NCBI GenBank assembly: GCA_948470475.1
Contig: OX419338.1
Coordinates: 1,473,159 to 1,537,158 of the forward strand
Source: Galaxea fascicularis
Taxonomy: Eukaryota; Cnidaria; Anthozoa; Scleractinia; Euphylliidae
Direction of reading: 5' to 3'
DNA length: 64,000 nt
Part shown: one piece after another, positions 12,801 to 26,800 of the stretch
Layout of the letters: the number at the start of each line of letters is the position of its first letter
How positions within the stretch are numbered: the first letter of the stretch is position 1
Notes under the pieces: model-generated
Told to the model about the DNA's origin: nothing
The model's database searches: none
Seen by the model: the letters and a program-made list of their open reading frames with translations, nothing else
Position numbers and translations under genes: made by a program

Positions 12801-15800
12801 CTTAAGAGCCTTTAATGAAATTTGACGTGTGCCAATTAATTGAAATTCCACTTTGAAAGCGATTTTAATTTATTCCGTTGGGTCAATGAAGGTCCGTTTG
12901 TAACTGGAAGGGGCGCCACTTTGAAGTTGCAATGGCCGACCAAAACGCTCAACAGCAAAATCTTTCACAAACAAAGTTTCAGAGAGCTACAAAAGACGTG
13001 CAAACTCTCGTACGACAAACAGTACGTTTCGTACAACTAGCGGGTAAGTTTGTGTATTTCAGGTAAAGAAATATATGATATCAGACATTAGTTTTCATGT
13101 GTAGGAAAGGCTTACCCACTCGCTGTTCGGGGGATTGCACTAAATAAATTCAAACATTACACGCTAAATAAATAGAATTAGTAAGTATAAGGTGTTGCTT
13201 ATATGAAAATTGTATGTATATCTTGGCAAAAAAGTGTCATTATCAAAACTACATCAGATTTTAAAGAATACGGTGTGAGTAATACCTATGCCATACAAGC
13301 GCATTGAAATAAATTTGCAAAATTTACGATTGCAGTGAGAGATTACATTAATTTTGACTACAAGCTTTAAAGAGCAGACAAACGAGAGAAGAAAGCAATG
13401 AGTCGTGAGCTAATCGGAGATGAACTGAAATGTGTTACATGTACAGCATTAATCAAAAAAATAGAAGGTGTGGAAATACGATCAATGATGTCCATTTTAC
13501 CCCGCAAACTAGTTTCTCATGACCAGAACGTAAGAATGATTGAATCATGTAGCTTCGTGAATATTTTCGCCCGCCTTTTGAATTCCACGTTTTAAATTTT
13601 CTGTCTTGTTTTTACAAATCTACATTTGCTTTACACTTGCAAGAAACTAGTTTCTATGGAGATCACTACTCCCCGCTGCTTTACCTAGACATGGATCCTG
13701 TGAACTAGTCCCACCACTTTCGATGCGTGTAGCCGCACACAATATTACGGCATTGAGACACTGAACAATTCCCCTTCACTGCGATCTTTGTTTTTGCTTT
13801 TCTTTTTTGGAAAGATTTCCGCACAGCCAGATACATTAATTATACATGCATCACTGTTACGCTAACCCGGTTCCGAAAACGAACAGTGTTTGAGTCTCAA
13901 CATACATGTATAATTAATATATGAGGCTGTGCGGAAATCGTGCCCTTTTTTCATGAATCTTGCAACTGGTGAAATTGACTACGTTGGTTTCCTTTGGTTT
14001 GTTTCGATAAACGGCGCCACTGATAACTGAAAGGTTTCAGCAAGCGTTACAACGGCACTCAACGTAACGTTTGAATGTCCTCATCTCGGCTCGTGCATAT
14101 GTATACTAATTGTTTTCATTTATCTCACTCGCTCTTTATGTGTGTGTGTGTGTGTGTGTGTTTTTCGAAAGGCTCACTGAGGGCATTCGGGCTGTGCAAT
14201 GCTTATTACGGGGAAATGCTCAGGATTGTTATAGACAAAACATACGCGATTTAAAGGCGTGTCGTCACTTTTAACTCGTCCCAACAACACAGTCAAATTA
14301 AGCATTAATTTCCATTTTTGAATGTTTCCGTAAAATTTTTTGTCTTGTCATTGTTTCAAGAGATTTTTTTTAAAGTGTGCTGGAGCTCTGAGTGACTGTT
14401 AGGAGGGTGTATACGATGGCAGGGGGAGGGCCGGGGACCAATTTGGAAAGTTATGGCACCTATAAAATCACACGAGCGTAACACTTTTTTTTTAGATCTC
14501 GCTCCTCTCCATTCAAGAATGATAATTGGGACAATAAATGTGGACTCGCGGCTACATAAGAAGATCATGTTTCACCAAGGGAGATAAAAGCTTTTATATC
14601 AACTTCTTGTCAGCTTATTGTGATGGCAAGAAAAAAATAGACGTTAATTATGAACTACAACCTTTCCTTCTTTCGCTGTCACTGAACTGGGCCGACATTT
14701 GCATACTCATGTTCATGCACCTTTACGACTCAGTGAATTCATCGAATTAAAAAAAGTTTCATTATCAAATTAACGCAGAAAAATAGCCAGTCTGCAAGGG
14801 TTATGAACCAAACTGCACTGACAATGAGCAAAACAAAAACGGTGGAGGAGAAAGAAGGTATGGAAACACTATTGAAGAGTTTTCAGGCTTCTACTTACGC
14901 TTTTCACGTCTTTGACTTACAGTTGCGCAGTACAAATCAGAATAATCGGAGTAATCTCATATGAAGGTCGCTCGTTATATTACCCCAAGAAAATGGATAG
15001 AATTAGACTGACTTGGCTGTGTTTTAGGGTGTACATAGAAATTTACCATAGACCGTTTGTGCTGTCCAGCTAAGAGAATTCACTTGACGATCACTTGGTG
15101 TCTTTACAAAGGGTTCGAGAAGTTGCCAAACTACGCTTTGTTTACCATCTGTTACCGAACTATACTATTCTTTCGGTAAAAGCTACCACTTATGGCAAGC
15201 CAATACCATGCAACTGCGCCCAGACTTATCGAAGCCTGTTCTGTCTTCTGATTGCTTTGCCGTACTCTGACGAGTTCGCTCATTTTCACGAAGTGTTTCT
15301 GGAGGAGTTTACGGATCATGGGAAGAGAAACAAAATCCAGTCAGAGACACGACTGTCATGTAACAAGCAAGTTGGCTCTCGTCATATAGTACTAAGGGAA
15401 GGTTCTTAGGATTTTAGGTGCGATATCGATTTTCTCGAGCTCGAATGAATAGGCTTTATTTAGCTTGAAATTGTTTACCTGCAGTTTAACTGGCATAAAT
15501 TGTTGTCTTGTCGATCATACATGATACAAAGATGCTGTAAAAAGATCAATGCCCTGCAAAACGCATTAGTTTAGTCATATGATAACGATCGTTGTAATTA
15601 ACTGATTTCAGTCAATATCTTTCCGTCTGATCTGTCTAAATTTGCATACCGATATATGCAACTAGCTGAACATTCAGTCGAACAAAATAGATGATTGATG
15701 CCTTTAAGGCCCATGCATGCGCACGATGCACATGATTGCATGCGCGTCATAATGACACGTTGGCAAAACTGAGCAGTGTGAACTTCCCGCTTGATTTCAG

Positions 15801-18800
15801 TGTTGAATGCAACAATCTAGCGAAGAAGAATTGGTTTCAGCTTCTGCAACTTTGTGTGCAACCTACAAAAAAACTTGGCTCCGGACCCGTCAAAAAAGTG
15901 GTACGGACCCATAACTTTTGTAAAGAAATACTGGGGTTTCCGCGGGGCCATAGGTGCCTATGGCCCTGAGGAAACTCCAGGATTTCTTTACAAGAATTAT
16001 TGGTGTCGTACTACTTTTTTGACGGGGTCCGGACCTATTTTTTTCTGTAGTGTAAATGGGGCTCTAGTAAGCCTGATTGTGGTCATGCGGTAAAACTTTT
16101 TTCACGAGGATGTATTGTGTGGTTACCGTGATTTCAAACTGATTGAGATTTGGCCTCTTATGAAGCTTAATGGAAGGATCTGTTCCCTATCTTCGCATTA
16201 ATAAAAAAAACCTCTAGCAAAAAAAAAAAAAAAAACGTTGGAGAAATTGCGTGTAATTTATTCAATAAGGACTTGATTTCCTGTTCGGGGAACCCGAAAT
16301 TATTTTTCTGAGTTTGCTTGTGACAATTGCAATGTTCAAGAAATGACATCGCTCATTCCACGTTAGAAACTTACCATACAACTCTCATCAATTCTTGATG
16401 TTAGGAAAAAGAAATGAAAAAAGAATGAGACAGCCCATCGAAATACAGTGGTGTACCGGCAGACCCGGCAACTGCTCTAGACAGCGATGTCAAGTGTTTT
16501 TCACCATCCTAAATCACATGATAAAGATTAGACTGAGTCGTAGATTCGCTAGTGAAAATCAGCCGGCGAGTCAGATGCCCAGCTACAGAGATCTTCTTTA
16601 CACGGCACTCTATAAGAATTTCAGTACTTAATAATATTACACCTGGACAACGCATCGTTAAGTGTCCTCTCGCATTTGAAAATGCTCTTTTTGCCAGTGG
16701 AGATCAGGATAATTAATATTCATGTTCTATTTCAAAAATATGTTTTGAAGAAAGACTCAGTTGAAAACCCCCCTTGAGCCGCTGAATGGCAGAAGATATA
16801 TCCTGGAAAAAACAGGTGAAAAAAACAAATGACCTTCTCCAAAAGTTTGAGTTTATTGTTAAACAATTTGTATCGTGTATTTCTTAAAGTCACTCAAGAA
16901 TTCAAGTGTTGGATATTCTATTTTCCGCATTCGTATGAATAATATACGCTGATAAATATCAGAATAACAACTTATTATTATCCTTAACGAATTTCAGTCC
17001 AATTATTTAATACAAATTTGTGATCGAAGTCACATCATCAAGCGTCTTCACTTGCATTAAAGCCCTTATAATCAGAGAAAAATTCCAATAATTTTAACAT
17101 GGCGATGAAGACATAATAAAAAGGTCAACTTCGGTTGTTTGGCATGGTAAGACTGTACGCTTTGTCACCTTGAATGTTCAGTTAATCAGTACTTCCTGAA
17201 TGGAATTTAATAATAGCTAAGGGCCCTTAATTCGAATCATATCATGTAGACGTGCGAAAAAGCGCACAGGACGTGTTATCTTTGAAGTAATGGTTGGAAT
17301 AAGGTAAAATCAATGACACGAATCCAAGTTCATTGAATCGGGTTCAATCGAGAGAAGTTGTTATCATTGTAGTTCCAAACTCCCAGAATAAGGCATCTTT
17401 TGCGACTGTCTGTGCTAGGTACGAATTACTCTATGCATTGTGATTAGGGAAAACGTATGGTTTGAGATAGCTTCTGAACACCTCCTCAATCAGTTATATT
17501 CAAATTTTATATTGAAAAGTGTTATTGTGAAACTAAATATATATTTGCATAATCACGTCGAACGTAACAGCCAATTCTTAATTGAGAATAATTTGATAGA
17601 AGAGGGTACACTCTGAGGATTGCTTTAGTTTCGAAATGGATGACCGTGAGGCAGAAAATGTTCGTCAAAACTCGATTAGAATGAAGCAAAAGAGAGAAGA
17701 TAGAACAGGTTTGGCAACTTTCAACTCTTCAGGACACGAAAAGATTACTACTCAGTTTAATGTGACATACTCTGCTCCGGTAATTAACTGTATCCAAACT
17801 GATTCATTGAAATTATTCCCAATTTTGTTTGCATTTCAGGTGCGATAACTTGATTTTAAGACTGAACTTGTAGCTTGGACCTAACTTTGTTTGGTTCATT
17901 CAATGGCCGTCGTTAGCTTTCCTACTCTGGCCGGCGTGTTCATTTGATCAGCTAGTCCATGTAAACCAGACCTTTAAAATACCTTTATTTGGCAAGTTGT
18001 AAACAAATGATCTCCAACTCTGTGGTATTATATAGAACCCATAAAATTGCGTACATGAGCTTATTCGAAATCAAAGAAAAAGTACCAGAAATTTATCCCC
18101 TTCGATACTCGTACGCGCTTTCAAGCCTTTAAAGCGTCGATCGAACGCTGGAATGAACGGGTGTAAACAGCATTCAATGGTACGACAAAGATCTTTAAAA
18201 GGCTTTACGTAGCGCTCGCATTGCACCATTGCACTGCATAGTCTGCATTCGGTTACGACTTGAAGGCCATTAATTAATGTGATTTCAAGATGCTTAGCTT
18301 TAAAGACTAACACTGTGACTCCTAAGAGGACATCAAAACTATCTAACGGACCAAGCTAAGTAAGTTGTATAGTCTGCATTCGGTTAGGTCTTGAAGGCCA
18401 TTAATTAATGAGTTTCAAGATGCTTCGCTTTAAAGACTAATGCTGTGACTCACAAGAGGGCATCAAAACTATCCAAGTAAGACCAAATAAGTTGTGTACG
18501 CTGAGAAATATGAAAGGAATGCTTTTACTGGCAGGTCTGTTTATATCAACAGTGTTTCACGAGCTATTTGTAGACTTAGTTCAGTGATCCCTGGTAGCCA
18601 ACTGTCTTCAGCTGTACTAACACACCAAACAATTGGCCGCTCATTTCACTGTTTTGTCTTATGCTTTAGGGCTTCGCACGGTGTTAGCAAATCTGTTCAT
18701 GCTTTGCATGTTATGTCTCCAAATGCAAACCAAGCACAAAGTTGTGTAATCAGGTGCGACGAATGTCGCATATTGAGAGTGAACTGATTAGTCTGAACGT

Positions 18801-19485
18801 AAAGATTAACAATAAATTTTGTAAACAGTTTTAAGGATAGATATCAAGTATCTTCCGAACTTTGCAAGGCACTTTATATGTTAGAAATTCAAAGCAAGCC
18901 GAAAATACCATTTGATTACCTATTAATATCATGGGTGACAAATTACGCTCACAATCGTGGGTTTTTGACTTGTTTATTGAATCGAGAACTCCACGCATTC
19001 AAATGTTTAAAGCATACTTTCGGCTAAAGTTCACAATTGTTTGAGTTTTTCGACGAAAAGCCCTTTGAAATCCTTCTTGCTGTTTACAAAATGTTTCAAA
19101 GTTGAGTCAACTGTCAAATCTTCGTTACATGATTCGCTATAATTCGTCATGAATGAACTGAAAGCGGCGCCCGTGTAAAATGCGCCTAAAATCCGATCGC
19201 GGTCATCTGTGTATTTGTCTCCGTGTTTTTGAAGTATAAATTGTCGTTAAAAGTTTATTATATGGCCAAAGCAAACTGGGCTAGATGTACAAAGTTAAAA
19301 CTTTAAGAGCTCGTAAGCACATCCATAACATCTTTGAACCTGGAGCGTCATCTTGGCACTAAACGTTGCCATGGCAATTTTGTAATTTCACATGTGAAAT
19401 TATAAATTAACTCTGAAATTTCGCGCCAAAATTAAGGAGTAATTTGTCACCCATGATATTAGTATAGGTAATCACATGATTCCGA

Positions 19486-19521
<36 letters not shown>

Positions 19522-19590
19522 TCAAAGACCAACAAAATTGCACGAGCCCGTAGGGCGAGTGCAATTTGTGGTCTTTGAAAAAATTTACGA

Positions 19591-19626
<36 letters not shown>

Positions 19627-20299
19627 GTGATTACTTATTAATAATACACTTGAAAAAATAGACTACTTATAAAGCTTCAAGCCCATACATTGACTACTGA
19701 GGTACGCAGAAGGCATTGCCCTCGATCTTCCGAAACTTGGAAAAGCTTCGAAAATATCCGGAGATCACCGGATGTGTTCGGTAATGTTCGGACAATCTTC
19801 GGTAATGTTCGGGTGATCGTCGGACATCATCGGAAGCATTCGGGTGTTCTTCGGAAGTGTTCGGCGATCTTCGGAAATCTTCGTGTGGTCTTCGGAAATC
19901 TTCGGAAGGTTTCGCACGATATTTGGCGGTCTTCGAAATACATCGGTTGGTCTTCTGAAGTCTTCGAGTCTTCGTTTTAACTTCGGAAATCTTCGTTGTA
20001 ATTTGCACTCGTGTTACACTTTTGCACTGGTGTTACACTTGAACTACACTGCTCTCAGCCAATCACAATCGAGTAATTTTTTCAAGTGTATTATTAGATA
20101 AGTAATCTCTTCAGTTGACGCTCGCTATTAGTTTCATACACATCACAGGGCATGCTCGTAGTATAAGTATTGGAAAACAGTGGAAACTGCAAATAACTGA
20201 GAAGTAATAATCTGTAAATCGCGTTACATGATGCACACCACTTGAAACTAGCTTTTGTATAACTGTTCGCAGAACAGTATTTTGTAGTAGTAGTAGTAC

Positions 20300-20331
<32 letters not shown>

Positions 20332-20715
20332 CAGTGGTAAGTATTTTAATTACAATCATTTGCAAAAATTAAAATCACTATAAAAAATTGATTGACAAGA
20401 TTGCCCGAGTGGGAATCGAATGTTTCAAGTGCGCGGTTAATTTCCTTCTTAAACTGCTCAATTGCTCTGATCGCCCTAATATTTTCAGAAAGAGAATTCC
20501 ACAGTAAGGCACTGCTATAGCCAAAGCTACGTTTCGAATAGTCAGTACGCGGCTTGGGTAAGTTTAACTTACGGAAAGAACCCACGAGTCATAGTCTGTG
20601 TGTCGCTCACTGAATAATTCATGCAGGTACACTGAGGATAACCCACTGAGGGACTTAAATGATCATTATAGTTTCATGCTTTCTTCTTCTTAATGATATT
20701 AGTTAGTCCCACTTT

Positions 20716-20746
<31 letters not shown>

Positions 20747-20775
20747 TGCAGTTGGCTTGCAGAATAACCCTAGCA

Positions 20776-20814
<39 letters not shown>

Positions 20815-23800
20815 GAACTCAATCCATCCCAAACGGTGGCACAGTAATCCGGCGAAATGAAGTTGGATTAAAGCGTTATATATTTGTACTGCAGTGGATT
20901 GAGAAATGAGGGACTTAATGCGCCTCAGGGCACCGATTGCCGAGGATATCTTAATTTCCTAATGATTTAGCATGCTCAACCCTGCTAATTGGTTGGTTAT
21001 CTAATTAGAAATTAAGTTCACTACAATTCTCTGCAAGGAACTTCTGACGAGAACTAATCACCATAAACTCAGTTTTCGCGATGTTTAGACTACGTTTATT
21101 TGCTTTTAGCCAGCTATAAAAATTGGTAAGTTCAGAATTGGTTGCGTCAAATTAAAGTGCATTCGGGAACGGTGAAGTTAGTATCGTCGGCAAACATTTT
21201 TGCGCAGGATATGTCGAGACAATTAGAAAGATCGTTTGTATATATTAGAAAGAGCAAAGGTCCTAGTATACTTCCCTGAGGAACCCCGAAGTACATGTAT
21301 GCCAAGAATTGACTGCTGGCCAGTCAGGCAAGTCAACTATTATGTCATTGATACATGTAGGTGATAGAAAAGCCGAGAAAAGGAAAGCAATATCATAAAA
21401 CTGTGACTGGAAACGAGAGTAGCAGCGACTATTGCGAGTCAATAAATGAGGAGATAACGTTTCAGTTTTTAGTGGGAAACATCACCTCTTGACAGCTAAC
21501 ATTAATACCTATAAAAAGAACGTTTTGCTGAAGTTACCTTCCATTGAAACTTACAGCCACATTAGATGATTGAAATTCACCCTACATGCGTATGTGCCTG
21601 TTTTTAATCCATTTCACTTTCTGGTATCATCGCAGGTGAGAGAGAGAACTTACACCGGAAAACGTTCACCAAATGGGTGAATGCCAGGCTTGCCCAGGTA
21701 CGTATTGTTATTTACACCTAATATAAATGGTTAATAAAATCCAATTAAATAATTTTTGCACAAGAAAAAACCTACTTTTTTCTGAATTAATGTAACATTC
21801 AGAAAACGAATTTGTTTTTAATTAAAAGGGATATAACTGAATTGCCAAATATGCTATAAATTGTTTAATAATATTTATGCTCTCCGATTCTTTTAGTTGG
21901 CTATTTCCATGTTAGCGCGCAGTATTGGCTGAGCTCGGTTTGCTGGGTACTGTATGTAGTGAAAAAAGACAGCTACCGGGTTGGCAATAATTTGGCCGCG
22001 CTCATGACGTGGCCGTTTATTTTCTTATCGTTTTTACTAACAAGACGAGAAGCTTGAATGTAATCAAATAATCAGTTCCCAGCAAAGGTGAGGGATTACC
22101 CGCAAAAGGAACAAGAAGGACAAGACCTAGACACGGTGGCTGGTAGGGGTCGGAGGAGGGTCAAATCTCGCGACTTCGGTGATTCTACTGTTCTCTCGTT
22201 GTGCGCTTGGAGCAAAAGAGGCCTTTGCAAGCGCTTCACGTCGTTAAGTACCGTAAACCCGAATGTCCCGGATAACCGGAAATCCCTCGGCCGGGAGCTG
22301 GGATTAAGCTATGCGAATCAAGCAGCATAAATTCATTTATCGTGGCGATAAACTTCCTTTATGCTCTCCGATTCTTTTAGTTGGCTATTTCCATGTTAGC
22401 GCGCAGTATTGGCTGAGCTCGGTTTGCTGGGTACTGTATGTAGTGAAAAAAGACAGCTACCGGGTTGGCAATAATTTGGCCGCGCTCATGACGTGGCCGT
22501 TTATTTTCTTATCGTTTTTACTAACAAGACGAGAAGCTTGAATGTAATCAAATAATCAGTTCCCAGCAAAGGTGAGGGATTACCCGCCACGGCCGAAACG
22601 AGGAACGAGGACGGGCAACCCCACCCGAAGCCAATACGAAGCCGGGGTGCGAAGGGGGGATGTTCAGCCCCTGCGTGAACGTCTCCCCTGTGACCTCTGA
22701 GAACAAAGTACAGCAAGCGTTGGTCGAAGTGTTGTTTAGGAACGGAATCAATGTTTAGCCCCTGCGTAAACATCTGCTATGGATCAATTTACGGTTAAAT
22801 ATCGAAGATAAGGACTATGTAATAAAGATAAAAGAGACAAGAGTTGCTTAGCCCCTGCGTAAGCATCTCCTTATCTTTAGCAAACAGAAGAGATATGGCA
22901 AGTGGTGTGAGGGGTCAAGAGAGGGACGGGCTGTTCACCGTTGGCGTTCTTATATATCGTAAAAAGGCGTTGGATTTCCATCTGCCGAACAAACGAATTT
23001 GAGCGTCTGACATGCCTTTGGCGGCCGCCCAAGAGGCGGCTCCAATTCTGAAACTATGTGTCTTATAAATTGTAGTATCTAGACCAGAAAAAGAAAGGGC
23101 TTGATGAAGGCATTGGGTAAAATATGACCTAGAAACGGCCGTGTTGTCGGGCCAGCAGAACAGCGGGCCCGCTGACTGACCTCGGGCATGCCAATAGTCC
23201 AACAGCAATGTCACGGCGCAGACAGGCTTATCTTTGTACACAATAACATCGGTAGGGTGTGACGGATCGCTATGTTTGTAGTTTCGCATCGATAGTTTAA
23301 CGCCAACGACGTCACCCGCATTATTCTTTAGAAAGAAAGCCTGACTAAGCAATAGTAAATTTGCAGTGGGCTTGCCCGCCGTTGCTGTAATTTCTCCTAC
23401 TCTTAAAGCTGCGAAAAATGCAAGGGCGAACATCGCGCGAATCAGTTTTCTCTGAAAGCAAGAAGAAAGTGTGTGCTCGCAAGCGGAAATTACTTGCGCT
23501 AAGATTGGTAGTGTAATAGGTAACCGGCTATCTAAAGTTGGATGCAGTTTTGCATACCCTTTAAGAGCAGTCTTAATCAAGTCTGACTTAGTTGGGTCCG
23601 GCAAGGAAGCTAGGCGATGAACGTAGCCTAGAGCAGATATATACGTAAGACTCGTTGCCGCACTATAATGATTATCAGCTAAATAAGCGATGAACAGGAC
23701 TAAAACATCTGACCTAATAGGAAATTGCGTGGTGTATCTGCTCAAGACATGAGACTCGAATTGTTGAAAAACCCGCCAAGCCTGTTGGTACGTTTTGATG

Positions 23801-26800
23801 GACGACGTGCTTAAACTGGCTGCTAAAAGACTGGCTAAGGTATTGCCCAGTTGTCTCGCACTAAATGTAGGGGAATTGTGGTGGGCAGCGGATCCATTCC
23901 TCTCGCTAGAGTCTGGAACTTTTCCACCTGCAAGCGAGAGAGACTGTCAGCTAGCACGTTTTTCTTCCCTGGTACATGGCGAGCCTTAAAGTATATATTT
24001 TGGGATAGACATATGAGAACCAACTGCCTCACTAGGGCTAGCAAACACTTGTCTTTGGATGTTTGTTTGTTAATCACGTGAACTACGCTCTCGTTATCCG
24101 AGTAAAACAGGATGCGTCTATTTTTTAACTGCGGTGACCACAAGTGGACACCCAACACGATGGGATAAAATTCTAATACAGATATATCTCTTTGCTTCCA
24201 CGTATCGGACCACTTGCCATATGCCCAATGCTTGCCGAAAATGACACCAAAACCGCATGATTGTGCGGCATCCGTATAAAAGGAAAGCACGCCTGATGAG
24301 GTCCAAGATGCCTCGAGAAAAAGTGATTGACAGTTAAATGATGCAAGGACTGTTGCCAAATTCTAAGGTCTTTTTTAGCTTCGGAAGTAAGGCGAATAAA
24401 ATGCGTGGGTCTGGAAATCCCTAGTGTAAGATTTATTAACCTGCGTAGGAAAACCCTACCGGGTGTTATGATTGAACACGCAAAGTTTAATAAGCCGATG
24501 AGTGACTGAAGTTCCTTGAGCGTGACTTTTCTTCGTGTCAAGAAGTGCGTGATGACCTCTAGGCATTTCTGAACTTTCTCTCGAGGAAGCCTGGCCTCAT
24601 GTTTTAAGCAATCTAGCTCTATGCCCGCAAAGGTAAGGACGTGAGCGGGGCCCACGGTTTTTTCCTCTGCCATTGGAACGCCCAGCTCATGACAAAATCG
24701 CAAGAACTTGTCTAGTTTTGAGCCGCAGGTATCTAGCGAGGTGTCAATAATCAGGAAGTCATCTAATATGTGTATAATATCCGGAATTTGCAATTTGTGG
24801 CGTGCGACCCATTCCATTGGAGTTTGGGTTTTGGTCGAGGGTCGAGGGTCGAGGGTAAAATGTCGAGGGTCGAGGGTAAGATGTCGAGGGTCCGAGAAAA
24901 ATGTCGAGGGTCCATAAAAAACTAAAAATTGTAAATTATAAAAAATAAACTGTTTTTGTATACTTTCACGCTTCATTTACACAGCTTCCACAAATGCACC
25001 CGCAACCGCAAATAAATAGATGCCGGCTGAGAGAGGTCAAGGTTAACTTTGTGGAAAGCGTGACTAAGTAATTCGTCCATCGAAATATGGTTTTCTCTTA
25101 GGCGCCTACATCTCGCAGTTCCTGGGTTTCCATCCACCGTGAGGTCATTAGCAGAACTATACATCGACCAGAACTCGTCACACACTGCAAAACTCGAACT
25201 GAGGAACAGCAAATGATTTCGCAACCAGAGATGCTCTAATGGAGGGGCTTTGAACAACGTCTGACAAAAGACTGACAAGAAAAGCAAATGTTTGTTGTTT
25301 CAGTCTTTGTTTTTTTTTTAATTTTTATCCATGGTATGTTTCAAGATTTGATCGTTTTTCTTGTCAATCTTTTGTCAGACATTGCTAAAAGCCTCTCCAT
25401 TAGCGCACGACAGGAACATATCTTTTCAATGTTATGTCATGTTTGGGAAACTTTTATTCCAGCTCAGTATTGTAACTCACAAACGAAAATTGTTTTTTTC
25501 AGAAATTTTTTATTTTGTCGCATTCGGAGACAACAAATCTTGAAACATACCATGGATAAAAATTAAAAACACAAAGACTGAAACAACAAACATTTGTTTT
25601 TCTTGTCAATCTTTTGTCAGACGTTGCTAAAAGCCCCTCCATTAGCGCACTTCTGGATCTCTGGTTGCGAAATCATTTGCTGTTCCTCAGTTCGAGTTTT
25701 GCAGTGTGTGACGAGTTCTGGTCGATGTATAGTTCTGCTTATGACTTCACGGTGGATGGAAACCCAGGAACTGCGAGATGTAGGCGCCTAAGAGAAAACC
25801 ATATTTCGATGGACGAATTACTTAGCCACGCTTTCCACAAAGATAACCTTGACCTCTCTCAGCCGGCATCTATTTATTTGCGGTTGCGGGTGCATTTGTG
25901 GAAGCTGTGTAAATGAAGCGTGAAAGTATACAAAAACAGTTTATTTTTTTACAATTCACAATTTTTAGTTTTTTATGGACCCTCGACATTTTTCTCGGAC
26001 CCTCGAAATCTTACCCTCGACCCTCGACATTTTACCCTCGACCCTCGACCCTCGACCAAAACCCAAACTCATTCCATTGCGGTACTAAGTTCCTCGAATA
26101 TTTGGCATGAACGTGAACAACCCATTGGCAGGGTTCGATCATAATACCACTTTTCTTTCCACTGAAAGCCTAAAAGAGGATAATCCGCGGGGTGCACTGG
26201 TACGATACGAAAAGCGCTTCTCACATCGGTTTTAGCCATGGCACAGCCCTTCCCTTGTTGTTGGATAATTCTAATCGCGTCATCCACGGAAGCATATTTT
26301 ACTGTGGAAAACTCCGCCGGAATACTATCATTGATCGACGTTCCCTTGGGGTACGATAAATGATGAATCATTCTAAAGTCGCCTGGCGTTTTTTTGGGGA
26401 TAACGCCAAGCGGGGAAACACGCAAATTTGTAAATGGAGGGGAATCGAAGGGGCCCGCGATACGACCTAATTCTCTTTCCTTTTGTAATTTACAATCAAC
26501 AACTTCGGGGTTATCGTAAGCAGAACCCAAGTTGGGAGCGGTAGTCGTAATCCTGGGACCCTGGTAATTAATTTTAAACCCTTCCGAAAAACCTTGAATT
26601 AAACGGTTAGCAATGCGAGAGTTGTAGCCTAATAAATAACGGGCAAGTACGGCTGCTTTAACCGGTGTGGGAAGCGCTGTTGGTGGGCGTGGTTGGTTGC
26701 TTGGTCGTGGAATTTCGCCCGGCTGGTGGTTTGGGCTGTGTGGGGCATCGGAAGATGGGATGATTGTTGCCACATTTGAAGCATTGGTGTTTAAATGCGC

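Noticed and set aside
16788..16890. Short ATG exon candidate ending CAG|GTGAAA
   Set aside because: It ends in phase 0, so it cannot join the phase-1 exon 2 of the dystrophin-like gene, and nothing else nearby accepts it.
19690..20008. Overlapping ORFs of about 100 aa on both strands
   Set aside because: Both come from the TTCGG minisatellite, whose period avoids stops; the proteins are repeats of the same few residues.
22088..22773. Several 67-90 aa ORFs in the retroelement terminal block
   Set aside because: They fall in the B1/A2/B2 non-coding repeats and are partly duplicated with them.
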